Assembly: GCA_900552315.1 (NCBI GenBank)
Contig: URZM01000004.1
Coordinates: forward strand, 1-37,380
Reading direction: 5' to 3'
From: an uncultured Bacteroidales bacterium
GTDB lineage: Bacteria > Bacteroidota > Bacteroidia > Bacteroidales > Muribaculaceae
Length of the DNA: 37,380 nucleotides
The position numbers were made by a program, and so were the translations under genes. Below the pieces are notes generated by a model that did not search any database, was not told where the DNA came from, and was given only the letters and a program-made list of their open reading frames with translations. This document shows, in pieces, positions 8,092 through 15,999 of this stretch. How positions within the stretch are numbered: position 1 is the first letter of the stretch; every line of letters begins with the position of its first letter.

Positions 8092-9891
8092 TCAGTCATC
8101 TATGTAGTGGCGTAGCACACGCCTGTAAGAGTTGAATATCTTTGACTTGGAGACGAAGCCTACATATTTGCCGTTGTCGACCACCGGGAGGTTCCAAGCA
8201 TTTGTCTCGTCGAACTTCTTCATGACCCGGTCCATGGGGTCGTGCACGTCTATGCGGGCGGGAGGCATGGACATGAATTTCTGGACGTGCATCTTGCGGT
8301 ACAGGTCGGGACGGAACATGATGTTGCGTATGTCGTCGAGCAGGACGACGCCTTTCAGCTGGCCCTCGGTGTCCACCACTGGGAAGAGGTTGCGGGAGGA
8401 TGTGGCTATCACGTCCACCATCTCTTTCAGGCTCATGCCTGGGCTCACGGTCTTGAAATCGGTCTCTATCACGTTGTCCACCTTGAGCAGGGTCAGCACG
8501 GCCTTGTCTTTGTGGTGGGTGAGCAGTTCACCGCGCTTTGCCAGTCGGCGCGTGTAGATGCTGTAGGGATCGAACATCATCACGGTGCCGTATGAGAGGG
8601 TAGAGACTATGAGCAGGGGGAGGAACAGGTTGTAGCCTCCGGTCATCTCGGCTGTGAGGAATATGGCCATGAGGGGGGCGTGCATCACTCCGCTCATTAC
8701 CCCCGCCATGCCCATCAGTGAGAAATTCTTGTTGGATATGCCGACGTCCATGTCGAGATTGTTGAGCACGTATGCGAAGAGGAACCCGGCCATCGCTCCC
8801 ACATAGAGCGACGGGGCGAAGGTGCCGCCCACGCCTCCGGCGCCGTTGGTGGCCGATGTGGCGAATGCCTTGGCAAGCACTATCATGCCTATGTACATGG
8901 CTATGAACCACACGCTTTCGCGGTCCAGGTAGAAGAACGAACCGTCCACTATGGCCGCGCTGTTGCCGTCGAGCAGATAGTTGATGGCGACGTATCCCTC
9001 GCCATAGAGCGGCGGGAACAGGAATATGAGCACGGCCAGGAGCGCGCCGCCGAGGCCAATCTTGGCCGGCACGCGGCTGATGCGCCCGAACACGCCCTCC
9101 ATCATGCCTATGACTTTGGTGAAATATAGGGAGACGAATCCGGTGAACACGCCGAGCAGGATGACGTAGGGTATCTTGCCGGTCATGAAATCCTCGCTCT
9201 GGGAGAAGAAGAACTCTGCTGAGTAGCCTTCGAACACGTATGCCACGGTGGCTGCCGAGATGGAGGATATGAGCAGCGGCATAATGGTGGAGCCGGTAAG
9301 GTCGATCATGAGGACCTCGAGGGTGAAGAGCATTCCCGCTATGGGTGCGCGGAATATGCCGGCTATGCCTGCGGCGGCTCCGCAACCCACAAGCAGCATG
9401 AGTATGCGAGGGGAGAGGCGGAAGGCTTGCCCTATGTTTGAACCTATGGCGGCTCCGGTGTACACTATAGGCCCCTCAGCGCCCACGGAGCCGCCGAACC
9501 CTATCGTTATGGAGGAGGCAACGATGGAGGTGTACATGTTGTGGCGCTTGAGACGCGACTTGCGTTGGGAGATTGCATACAGCACCTTGGTCACGCCGTG
9601 GGATATGTTGTCCTTCACCACATAACGCACATATAGGGTCACGATGATGATGCCTATCATGGGGAGCACCAGGTAGGGCCAGTTGGCCGAGGTCACGCTC
9701 AGGTGTGACGTGAGGGTTCCCGATATGCTGTGAATCAAGAATTTGAGCAGCAACGCCGCGAAGCCGCAAATCACTCCAACAAGCAGGGCGAGCATGATGA
9801 GGAAGCTCTTTTCCTTTACATGCTTCTCCCTCCAGTCCACCACGGCCAGCCACCATGTGTGCCATTTTCCGGTATGTTCCTTGTATGCCAT
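8092..9891 (-). CDS. CLC-family chloride channel/transporter with C-terminal CBS pair
   Basis: This is an integral membrane protein of 599 residues: a CLC core of about 450 residues, then two CBS domains (about 470-590) that in the family often bind adenine nucleotides. Anion-pathway motifs are present: GSVGAEGP (134-141, with gating Glu139), GIFRAPIAG (178-186) and GGTFAPSLYVGAMAG. The first selectivity motif GSGIP is replaced by a SHGVT-like segment (97-101). At the position of the internal proton glutamate of E. coli ClcA (E203) there is Val193 after Glu192, as in eukaryotic CLC channels, so whether it is a channel or an H+/anion exchanger is open. It lies within the tsaC-to-menE run, 14 nt after the sugar transferase gene. 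Confidence 0.92.
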   Translation of the reverse strand: MAYKEHTGKWHTWWLAVVDWREKHVKEKSFLIMLALLVGVICGFAALLLKFLIHSISGTLTSHLSVTSANWPYLVLPMIGIIIVTLYVRYVVKDNISHGVTKVLYAISQRKSRLKRHNMYTSIVASSITIGFGGSVGAEGPIVYTGAAIGSNIGQAFRLSPRILMLLVGCGAAAGIAGIFRAPIAGMLFTLEVLMIDLTGSTIMPLLISSISAATVAYVFEGYSAEFFFSQSEDFMTGKIPYVILLGVFTGFVSLYFTKVIGMMEGVFGRISRVPAKIGLGGALLAVLIFLFPPLYGEGYVAINYLLDGNSAAIVDGSFFYLDRESVWFIAMYIGMIVLAKAFATSATNGAGGVGGTFAPSLYVGAMAGFLFAYVLNNLDMDVGISNKNFSLMGMAGVMSGVMHAPLMAIFLTAEMTGGYNLFLPLLIVSTLSYGTVMMFDPYSIYTRRLAKRGELLTHHKDKAVLTLLKVDNVIETDFKTVSPGMSLKEMVDVIATSSRNLFPVVDTEGQLKGVVLLDDIRNIMFRPDLYRKMHVQKFMSMPPARIDVHDPMDRVMKKFDETNAWNLPVVDNGKYVGFVSKSKIFNSYRRVLRHYIDD

Positions 9892-9905
9892 GCGGTCAGT
9901 CAGTT

Positions 9906-11321
9906 CTAAAGCCCCCGGCCCTTGATTACGGTCTTGAGGGTGTATATCAGTATCTTTATGTCTACCGAGACAGACATGTTGGAGATGTATATCAGGTCAT
10001 ATCTCAGGCGGCGTACCATCTCGTCCACGTGGGAGGCGTAGCCGTACTTCACCATGCCCCAGGATGTGATGCCGGGCCTTACGAGGTGTACCAGCGTGTA
10101 GGAGGGGTCCCGTTCCATTATCTGCCTGATGAAGAAGCGGCGCTCGGGTCTGGGACCCACCAGCGACATGTCGCCCTTCAGGACGTTCCAGAACTGTGGA
10201 AGCTCGTCTATCCGGTACTTGCGGAGCGTGGCTCCAAGTGTCGTGACACGGGGGTCGTTCTCGCTTGAGAGCTGCGGCCCGGAGGCTTCCGCATCGGTGC
10301 GCATTGTGCGGAATTTGTATATCCTGAACGGGCGGCGGCGGTATCCTATCCTCTCTTGGGAGAAAATGGCGGGGCCGGGAGAGCCGTGTCTTACCATCAG
10401 GGCGATAACGCCCATAGGGAGGGCCAGCAACAACAATGCCAGGGCCGACACGGAGATGTCCATGAGCCTTTTCACGTTCTTGGTGAACTCGCTCACATTG
10501 GCCGTGGAGGCGTCGATGTACGGTTCCTCGTAGATGCTCTGCAGGCGTATGTTGCTGTTGAGCGCGGACACCGAGTCGGGGGTTATCTTCAGCGGTACCT
10601 CCAGCGGAATCAGACAATGTATCCTATGCAGTATCGTGGCCTCGTCGGCGGCGCCGCACAGCACTATCTCATGGATGTCGTTTCTCTTGCCGTTCTCCAG
10701 CAGCTCATCAGGGGTATAGACTTTTTCCTCTTTCGGGAAACCCTCCTTGTCGCTGTCCATACATATATATCCGGCGAAATGCATGCCGGTGCGACCGCTT
10801 GTCTCCTGTATCTTGGCGGCCACCGGAGAGGCTGTCTCCGGGGTGCCTGCCACCAGGACATTATACAATTTCTTGCCCTTGCGGAAGCGTGAGAGCATGG
10901 CTCCGGTCACACACCAGCGGCCTGTGTATGCCACTGCCACCAGGATCATATACAGGCTCATGAGCATCATGATGTTGGTGGCGCGCACCGAGGTGGCCTG
11001 GTTTGTGAGCAGCGCGAAATATATGAACAGTGTGTTTGCTATCTGAGTCAGTGCTGTGGTGAAGAACTCCTGGATGCGGGACCGTTGCAACGGCTCGTTG
11101 TAATATCCGGACACGGCGTAGACGCACATCATGATCAGGGGCAGCACGGCCTGCTCCACCAGCAGCACGCGGGAGGACAGGAATCCCGCCAAGGAGACGA
11201 AACCGATGTTCTCCGAGGGCAGCGAGTAGAAGCGGAGTATGTCGAACAGCAATATGGCGATGTTGGCCGTCACCAGATCGACTGCTACATATCTTATGCG
11301 TTGCCTGACCTTGCTTATCAT
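9906..11321 (-). CDS. Polyprenyl-phosphate sugar-1-phosphate transferase (WcaJ/CpsE-like)
   Basis: This 471-residue membrane protein starts with four to five transmembrane segments in roughly the first 130 residues, then a CoA-binding-like Rossmann region (VLVAGTPETASPVAAKI) and another membrane helix near 285-310. The C-terminal bacterial sugar-transferase domain carries FSQERIGYRRRPFRIYKFRTM, RKYRIDELPQFWNVLKGDMSLVGPRPE and a closing VRPGITSW region. The family transfers a hexose-1-phosphate to undecaprenyl phosphate, the first step of exopolysaccharide, capsule or O-antigen repeat synthesis. Its ATG overlaps the tsaC stop by 4 nt. No other capsule gene is adjacent, although a GT2 gene lies at 14036. 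The donor sugar cannot be predicted. Confidence 0.9.
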   Translation of the reverse strand: MISKVRQRIRYVAVDLVTANIAILLFDILRFYSLPSENIGFVSLAGFLSSRVLLVEQAVLPLIMMCVYAVSGYYNEPLQRSRIQEFFTTALTQIANTLFIYFALLTNQATSVRATNIMMLMSLYMILVAVAYTGRWCVTGAMLSRFRKGKKLYNVLVAGTPETASPVAAKIQETSGRTGMHFAGYICMDSDKEGFPKEEKVYTPDELLENGKRNDIHEIVLCGAADEATILHRIHCLIPLEVPLKITPDSVSALNSNIRLQSIYEEPYIDASTANVSEFTKNVKRLMDISVSALALLLLALPMGVIALMVRHGSPGPAIFSQERIGYRRRPFRIYKFRTMRTDAEASGPQLSSENDPRVTTLGATLRKYRIDELPQFWNVLKGDMSLVGPRPERRFFIRQIMERDPSYTLVHLVRPGITSWGMVKYGYASHVDEMVRRLRYDLIYISNMSVSVDIKILIYTLKTVIKGRGL

Positions 11322-11923
11322 TTGCGCAATATCTTGAACACTCCTCCTTTGGAGACTTTGATTATGGACGAGGGCCTGTGGGGCGTGGTGTCGTCGCGGC
11401 GGTACTCCGCCACGTAGTCCACCGCCGCCGCTATGCCTGGGTCTATCTCATGGAAAAAGGCGGGAGCCGGAGAGCCGCTCACGTTGGCGGAGGTGGAGAC
11501 CACCGGACGGGGGAAGAGGCGCAGCAGCTCTTCGCAGAAACGCTCTCGGGGGATACGTATTCCGATGGAACCGTCATCGGCGACCAGGTTGGGAGCAAGG
11601 CCCGTCGCTCCGTCGAATATCACGGTGATGGGGCTTACGGCTTCACGCATCAGGTCGAAGGCTATTTCCTCAGGCTCACGTACATAACGCTCCACCTGCG
11701 CCTCGTTGCGCATCAGGGTGAGCATGGACTTGCTCTCGGCGCGGCGCTTTATGGCGTATATCTTGGCCACCGCCTCCGGGTTGGTGGCGTCGCATCCGAG
11801 ACCCCATACGGTATCGGTAGGGTAGAGTATCACGCCTCCTGAGCGCAGAGCTTGCGCCGCATGGCGCACGTCTTCGCGGTCGGGAATCGTCCTGTCGTCC
11901 TTTTTCGGGTCCTTATTTTCCAT
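11318..11923 (-). CDS. tsaC: L-threonylcarbamoyladenylate synthase (Sua5/YrdC family)
   Basis: This 201-residue YrdC-domain protein makes threonylcarbamoyl-AMP from Thr, bicarbonate and ATP for the t6A37 modification of ANN-decoding tRNAs. The domain is complete: GGVILYPTDTVWGLGCDATN, KIYAIKRRAESKSMLTLM (KxR and SKxM nucleotide-binding residues), and the later RPVVSTSANVSGSPAP. It has no C-terminal Sua5 domain, so it is the short form. The ATG at 11923 is the only reasonable start, yet it lies only a few bases after a strong promoter -7 box (11931-11938), which suggests a nearly leaderless transcript. The stop overlaps the next gene by 4 nt. Confidence 0.95.
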   Translation of the reverse strand: MENKDPKKDDRTIPDREDVRHAAQALRSGGVILYPTDTVWGLGCDATNPEAVAKIYAIKRRAESKSMLTLMRNEAQVERYVREPEEIAFDLMREAVSPITVIFDGATGLAPNLVADDGSIGIRIPRERFCEELLRLFPRPVVSTSANVSGSPAPAFFHEIDPGIAAAVDYVAEYRRDDTTPHRPSSIIKVSKGGVFKILRK

Positions 11924-11930
11924 TTTACTG

Positions 11931-11961
11931 CAAAGTTAAGCAAAAAATCGTTGTGCGCAAA
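11931..11961 (-). promoter_or_regulatory. Bacteroidetes-type promoter immediately before tsaC
   Basis: On the minus strand, TTTG (11961-11958) and TAACTTTG (11938-11931) are separated by 19 nt, a near-perfect Bacteroidetes promoter. It lies in the 38-nt gap after the nadE stop. The predicted transcription start falls at about 11924-11927, next to the tsaC ATG. Confidence 0.7.
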
Positions 11962-13917
11962 TCATTTCATGGGCAGATTGTCACACTCCCTGAGCCAGAT
12001 TGCCGCCGAGGCGTCGGAGGGCATGCGCCAGTCGCCGCGAGGGGAGAGGCAGATGCCGCCCACCTTGGGGCCGTCAGGCATACAGGAACGCTTGAACTGC
12101 TGTGTGAAGAATCGACGATAGAACTCACGCAGCCAATGGCCTATGAAGCCTGGGGTATACGTGTCCTTGAAAGCAGCGCAGGCGAGCATGAACACCTTGT
12201 GTGGCCGGAAGCCGTGGCGCAGCGTTTGATACAGAAAAAAGTCGTGGAGGGCGTACGGGCCCACCAGGTCCTCTGTTTTCTGGCTGATTTTGCCGTCTGC
12301 CGTGGCCGGGATCAGCTCGGGGCTTACCGGAGTGTCGATGATGTCGCGCAGCACGAGTGCCAATCGTTCGTCATCGGTGGTGTCCGCGAACCAGGCCACC
12401 AGGTGGCGCACCAAGGTCTTGGGCACGGATGTGTTCACGCCATACATGGACATGTGGTCACCGTTATAGGTGCACCATCCCAGGGCGAGCTCGCTCAGGT
12501 CGCCGGTGCCCAGGACCATGCCGTGGTATTTGCCGGACACGTCCATGAGTATCTGCGTGCGCTCACGCGCCTGCGAGTTCTCATAGGTGAGGTCATGCAC
12601 GCCTATGTCGTGCCCTATGTCGTTGAAATGCCCGGTCACGGCATCTTTTATGCTGATTTCCAAGAATGTGGCTCCCAGGAGCCTGATAAGCTCCACGGCA
12701 TTGTCGTAGGTCCGGTCGGTGGTGCCGAAGCCGGGCATCGTCACCCCTATGATGTTCTCGGGCGGAAGCCCGAGGCGTCGGAACGCCGTGGCGGCCACGA
12801 GGATGGCAAGTGTGGAGTCAAGCCCGCCGGAGACTCCCACGGTGACTGATTTCATTCCGGTGACGCGCAGGCGCTGCATCAGGCCCTCGGCCTGTATGTT
12901 GACTATCTCCCGGCAGCGTTCCCGGCGCAGGGTCGCGTCGGAAGGCACGAATGGGTCGGTGGTCAGCGGACGTTGGGGCGTAAAATCCTTGTCGCAATCG
13001 GAGGAGTGCGTGGCGGTCTGGATTATACGATAGTCGGGGAGACGTATGTCGGCGGCATTGTCAGCGAAAGTCACATGCGCCACCCGGTCATGCTCCAGCG
13101 CCTCAATGTCCACATCGCACCATTCCAGCATCTCGGAGGCGGTGAACCGCTGCGAATGGCGCAGCAAGGTGCCGTTCTCTGCGATGATGGCGTTTCCGGA
13201 GTAGACCACGTCGGTTGTGGACTCCCCCGCGCCGGCCGAGGAGTATATACATGCCGCGCGGAGGGCGGCGGACCGGCTCGTGATGAGCGAGAGGAGATAC
13301 TCGTGCTTGGAGGCCAGCTCGTTTGAGGCCGAGAGGTTGGCTATGATCTTGGCCCCTGCCAACGCGGCCAGGGTGGAGGGGGGTAGCGGGGTCCACATGT
13401 CTTCGCATATCTCCAGAGCGGTCAGGGTGCCGTCCGTCTCGAAAAGGAGGTCGCGTCCGAAGGGTACCTCCTTGTCTCCTATGCGTGTCACCGTACCGGA
13501 CTTGACACGGGAGCCGGAGGCGAACCACCGCTTTTCGTAGAACTCTGAATAATTCGGGATATAAGACTTGGGCACTATGCCGTCTATCTCACCTCCGGAG
13601 AGCATGGCCGCGCAGTTGTAGAGCGCCTCGCCATGCTTTAGAGGAAAACCTACGGCCACCGCCATGCCCGGCCATCGGGAGGAGGCGTGGGCCAAGTCCA
13701 TCAGACCTTTGAGAGCCTTTTCTTGCAGTTCTTGTTGCATAAACAGGTCGGCGCAGGTATAGCCCGTAAGGCATAGCTCCGGAAAGACGAGCAGGCCTAC
13801 TCCAGATGCGTATGCCTGGTCGGCGAGGGCGCAAATACGCTCCACGTTTGCGTCCACGTCGGCTATCGTCACTTGCGGCACGGCGGCTCCCGTGCGTATG
13901 TATCCGTATCGGTTCAT
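11962..13917 (-). CDS. nadE: Glutamine-dependent NAD+ synthase
   Basis: This 651-residue two-domain enzyme has the usual length for the long form. It converts nicotinate adenine dinucleotide to NAD+ with ammonia from glutamine. The N-terminal nitrilase-type glutaminase has its triad: Glu in LLVFPELCLTGY, Lys in GIVPKSYIPNYSEFYEKRWF and Cys in LEICEDMW. The C-terminal synthetase has the P-loop SVTVGVSGGLDSTLAILV and MVLGTGDLSELALGWCTYNGDHMSMYGVN. The ATG at 13917 follows a good promoter. The gene is followed by tsaC but separated from it by a second promoter, so it is probably its own unit. Confidence 0.97.
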   Translation of the reverse strand: MNRYGYIRTGAAVPQVTIADVDANVERICALADQAYASGVGLLVFPELCLTGYTCADLFMQQELQEKALKGLMDLAHASSRWPGMAVAVGFPLKHGEALYNCAAMLSGGEIDGIVPKSYIPNYSEFYEKRWFASGSRVKSGTVTRIGDKEVPFGRDLLFETDGTLTALEICEDMWTPLPPSTLAALAGAKIIANLSASNELASKHEYLLSLITSRSAALRAACIYSSAGAGESTTDVVYSGNAIIAENGTLLRHSQRFTASEMLEWCDVDIEALEHDRVAHVTFADNAADIRLPDYRIIQTATHSSDCDKDFTPQRPLTTDPFVPSDATLRRERCREIVNIQAEGLMQRLRVTGMKSVTVGVSGGLDSTLAILVAATAFRRLGLPPENIIGVTMPGFGTTDRTYDNAVELIRLLGATFLEISIKDAVTGHFNDIGHDIGVHDLTYENSQARERTQILMDVSGKYHGMVLGTGDLSELALGWCTYNGDHMSMYGVNTSVPKTLVRHLVAWFADTTDDERLALVLRDIIDTPVSPELIPATADGKISQKTEDLVGPYALHDFFLYQTLRHGFRPHKVFMLACAAFKDTYTPGFIGHWLREFYRRFFTQQFKRSCMPDGPKVGGICLSPRGDWRMPSDASAAIWLRECDNLPMK

Positions 13918-13934
13918 GGTGTTCTAATTTCCTA

Positions 13935-13966
13935 CAAAATTATAAAAAACACCGCAAGCCCCCAAA
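13935..13966 (-). promoter_or_regulatory. Bacteroidetes-type promoter for nadE
   Basis: On the minus strand, TTTG (13966-13963) and TAATTTTG (13942-13935, TAnnTTTG) are separated by 20 nt, giving a leader of about 12-15 nt before the nadE ATG. The divergent GT2 gene at 14036 begins only 70 nt away; I see no clear promoter for that gene on the plus strand. Confidence 0.7.
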
Positions 13967-14035
13967 CTTTTCTGTGACGGGCCAGGCAATTATAACCCTT
14001 GGGTGGCCGTTATCAGAGTGAATATAGCGCTTAAC

Positions 14036-15001
14036 ATGCACAAGACCCTCGCTGACTACAGGCCATTGGTGTCTGTGATGATACCTTTCCACAACGCTGC
14101 GGACACTTTGGACCGGTGTCTGCGCTCGGTCGTCGCGCTCACCTACCGGCCCCTCGATGTCATAATCGTAGATGATGCCAGCTCAGACAACGGCTATCGC
14201 ATAGTTGAAGAGATGGTGAAGATATATGCTTGTGAAGGACTGCATCTCAGATTGTTCCGACATGAGGCCAATAGAGGGGTGGCCGCTGCTCGGGCATGTG
14301 CCTTGGCACACGCCGAAGGTGAGTATATCACGGCGGTGGACGCCGATGACTACATAGAACCGGACGCTGTGGACGCATACGTGGCTGCGACTGACGGGGG
14401 GAAGGCAGATATAGTAGCTGCCGGTGTGTTTTATGAATTTCCGAACAGGAGGGTGCCCGTGTTGTTCCGTCCGGGCGAGAGGCTGACCCTGGAGGAGGCA
14501 AGCATCGATTCGCTACATTTTCTGCTCACCAACAAACTCCTGCGCACCTCCATCCTGCGTGAAATACGCCCATTCACACCCGGGCAGGACTGCTGGGAAG
14601 ACCTTGGTGCGGTGAGCCGCATGTTGGCTTCCGGGGCTCGCACGGTAGTGTTGGAGGGGGCGTGGTACCATTACGTGCAGTCTACGGCCGGGTCTCTCAC
14701 CAAGTCGGACCCGGAGCGGATATTGCGGCAACATATAGCCGTAGTCCGTTCCCTGGAAGAGTGGATGGTTGAGAGGGGAGTCGCGGAGCGTCACGCCTCT
14801 TTCTTGACTTACCTGAAATTCATAGCCAAGGTGAAATGGCTTCGCAACCCCGACGCGCTTCGTCGCCATCCTGTGCGTAGGCTGCGTGGCTGGCGCGATA
14901 CCTTCCCTGAGGCCAACGCGCACATCATGAGGCTAAAGCACGTGCGGCTGCGCCATCGCATATTGTTCTATATAGCTGGGCACGCAGCCCGTCTGGTGTA
15001 A
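14036..15001 (+). CDS. Family 2 glycosyltransferase
   Basis: This is a 321-residue GT-A fold glycosyltransferase. The ATG at 14036 (MHKTLADYRPLVSVMIPFHN) is preferred to a GTG at 14003 because the conserved SVMIPFHNAADTLDRCLRSV strand starts about 13 residues in, as usual. The nucleotide-sugar site shows DVIIVDDASSDNGYRI and the DxD-type ITAVDADDYIEPDAVD. A later WEDLGAVSRML segment fits the catalytic Asp region. It probably adds a sugar to a polysaccharide or lipid carrier at the cytoplasmic membrane. It is monocistronic between the nadE promoter and a hairpin with a T tract. Donor and acceptor are unknown. Confidence 0.9.
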   Translation: MHKTLADYRPLVSVMIPFHNAADTLDRCLRSVVALTYRPLDVIIVDDASSDNGYRIVEEMVKIYACEGLHLRLFRHEANRGVAAARACALAHAEGEYITAVDADDYIEPDAVDAYVAATDGGKADIVAAGVFYEFPNRRVPVLFRPGERLTLEEASIDSLHFLLTNKLLRTSILREIRPFTPGQDCWEDLGAVSRMLASGARTVVLEGAWYHYVQSTAGSLTKSDPERILRQHIAVVRSLEEWMVERGVAERHASFLTYLKFIAKVKWLRNPDALRRHPVRRLRGWRDTFPEANAHIMRLKHVRLRHRILFYIAGHAARLV

Positions 15002-15005
15002 TAGG

Positions 15006-15049
15006 TCGTTCAGATTTATTCAAATCACGAACTGCCTTTTTGAATTTTT
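15006..15049 (+). terminator. Probable terminator after the GT2 gene
   Basis: An interrupted hairpin, GTTC-a-GATTT (15008-15017) pairing with AAATC-ac-GAAC (15022-15032), is followed by T-rich sequence at 15036-15049. The stem is weak and AT-rich, so the call is tentative. Confidence 0.4.
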
Positions 15050-15057
15050 GTGTGAGG

Positions 15058-15089
15058 TTTGGTTTATTCCGAAATTATGCTTAACTTTG
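15058..15089 (+). promoter_or_regulatory. Bacteroidetes-type promoter for the small-membrane-protein operon
   Basis: TTTG (15058-15061) and TAACTTTG (15082-15089) are separated by 20 nt. The predicted start of transcription is about 15094, giving a leader of about 20 nt to the ATG at 15114. Confidence 0.72.
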
Positions 15090-15113
15090 CGAACAATACG
15101 ATTTTTAAATGTG

Positions 15114-15548
15114 ATGGAAGAATTAAGAAAACTTTACGACATCATCAAGCCATACGCCAAGTTGATACTCCTTGGTCTGGCTATCGTCATGTTCTTGTTC
15201 CTCTCGCTCGGCGGGATGTACGAGGACGAGGGCAACGGCTGGCAATTCCTTTTCAACGGCTACGGCGAGGGATTTCCCCGATTCGCATGCGCCCTGATGC
15301 TGCTGGCCACGATTGGGGCCGGAGTGTTTCAGGTCGTCAAGATACAGGGCTCGGAGTTCCCTCTGTCCATGACCTGTTTTCTCGTGGCTTTTGCGGCCTC
15401 GTTTCTCTTCGCCGTCACCATGGACAGCGACGAAGACATGGGCGCCGGTTCTATTATGGCTTTGATTCTGTCGGCAATCGCATCCTTCTTGAGTGTAGTG
15501 CAATACTTGTGTGAGAAACCCGTTTCGCGTCAGCTCCCACGCTACTGA
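15114..15548 (+). CDS. Small four-helix membrane protein, unknown function (paralogue 1)
   Basis: This 144-residue protein is not recognised as a named family. It begins MEELRKLYDIIKPYAK and has four predicted membrane segments at about 16-34, 57-77, 83-100 and 113-132, with an acidic loop (MYEDEGNGW) after the first and a DSDED loop before the last. The ATG at 15114 is chosen because it fits the promoter at 15058-15089 and matches the MEEL start of the next gene; the frame is open further upstream. The segment GFPRFACALMLLATIGAG aligns with GISRFWCVIMLLAPVAT in the following gene, so the two are tandem paralogues. They precede a permuted papain-like hydrolase gene on the same strand. Confidence 0.75.
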   Translation: MEELRKLYDIIKPYAKLILLGLAIVMFLFLSLGGMYEDEGNGWQFLFNGYGEGFPRFACALMLLATIGAGVFQVVKIQGSEFPLSMTCFLVAFAASFLFAVTMDSDEDMGAGSIMALILSAIASFLSVVQYLCEKPVSRQLPRY

Positions 15549-15603
15549 CTAAACAGCCTGAATATCTCAACTTATATATTAACACTCTAATCAACAATTT
15601 CTT

Positions 15604-15999
15604 ATGGAAGAATTAAAACAAATCATCGCCAAGAACCGCATGCCCATTTTTGTGGCTTTGTCCGCACTCCTCTTCATTCTTGTGGCTTTCTGTCCCGTAA
15701 TCGACATACTTGGCAAGGCCACCGCCAACGGATTCCAGGTGATATTCAAGTCCAAGGGACTTGGCATATCCCGCTTCTGGTGCGTCATAATGCTTCTCGC
15801 TCCTGTGGCCACACTGGCACTCTCGTTCATTGACCGCAAGGGCAAAGAGGTGCTTCCCTTCATCTTCTTTGGCGCAGCTTTCGTTTGCTCGCTGCTTTTC
15901 GCTGTATGTCTGCCTGACGGTGCAAGCATGGCTTTCGGATCCATCCTGTATCTGCTCCTCTCTTTGGTTGCGGCCGCAGCCGCTTTCCTGGACAAGTGA
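15604..15999 (+). CDS. Small four-helix membrane protein, unknown function (paralogue 2)
   Basis: This 131-residue protein of unrecognised family has the same plan as the preceding gene: a MEELKQIIAKNR start, then four hydrophobic helices at about 14-36, 55-75, 83-102 and 108-128. Shared features are the NGFQVIF segment before helix 2, the RFWC/RFAC motif at the start of helix 2, and a short acidic loop before helix 4. Spacing from paralogue 1 is 55 nt. Its TGA overlaps the GTG start of the hydrolase gene, so the two products are probably made in step, which hints at a shared membrane complex. Confidence 0.75.
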   Translation: MEELKQIIAKNRMPIFVALSALLFILVAFCPVIDILGKATANGFQVIFKSKGLGISRFWCVIMLLAPVATLALSFIDRKGKEVLPFIFFGAAFVCSLLFAVCLPDGASMAFGSILYLLLSLVAAAAAFLDK

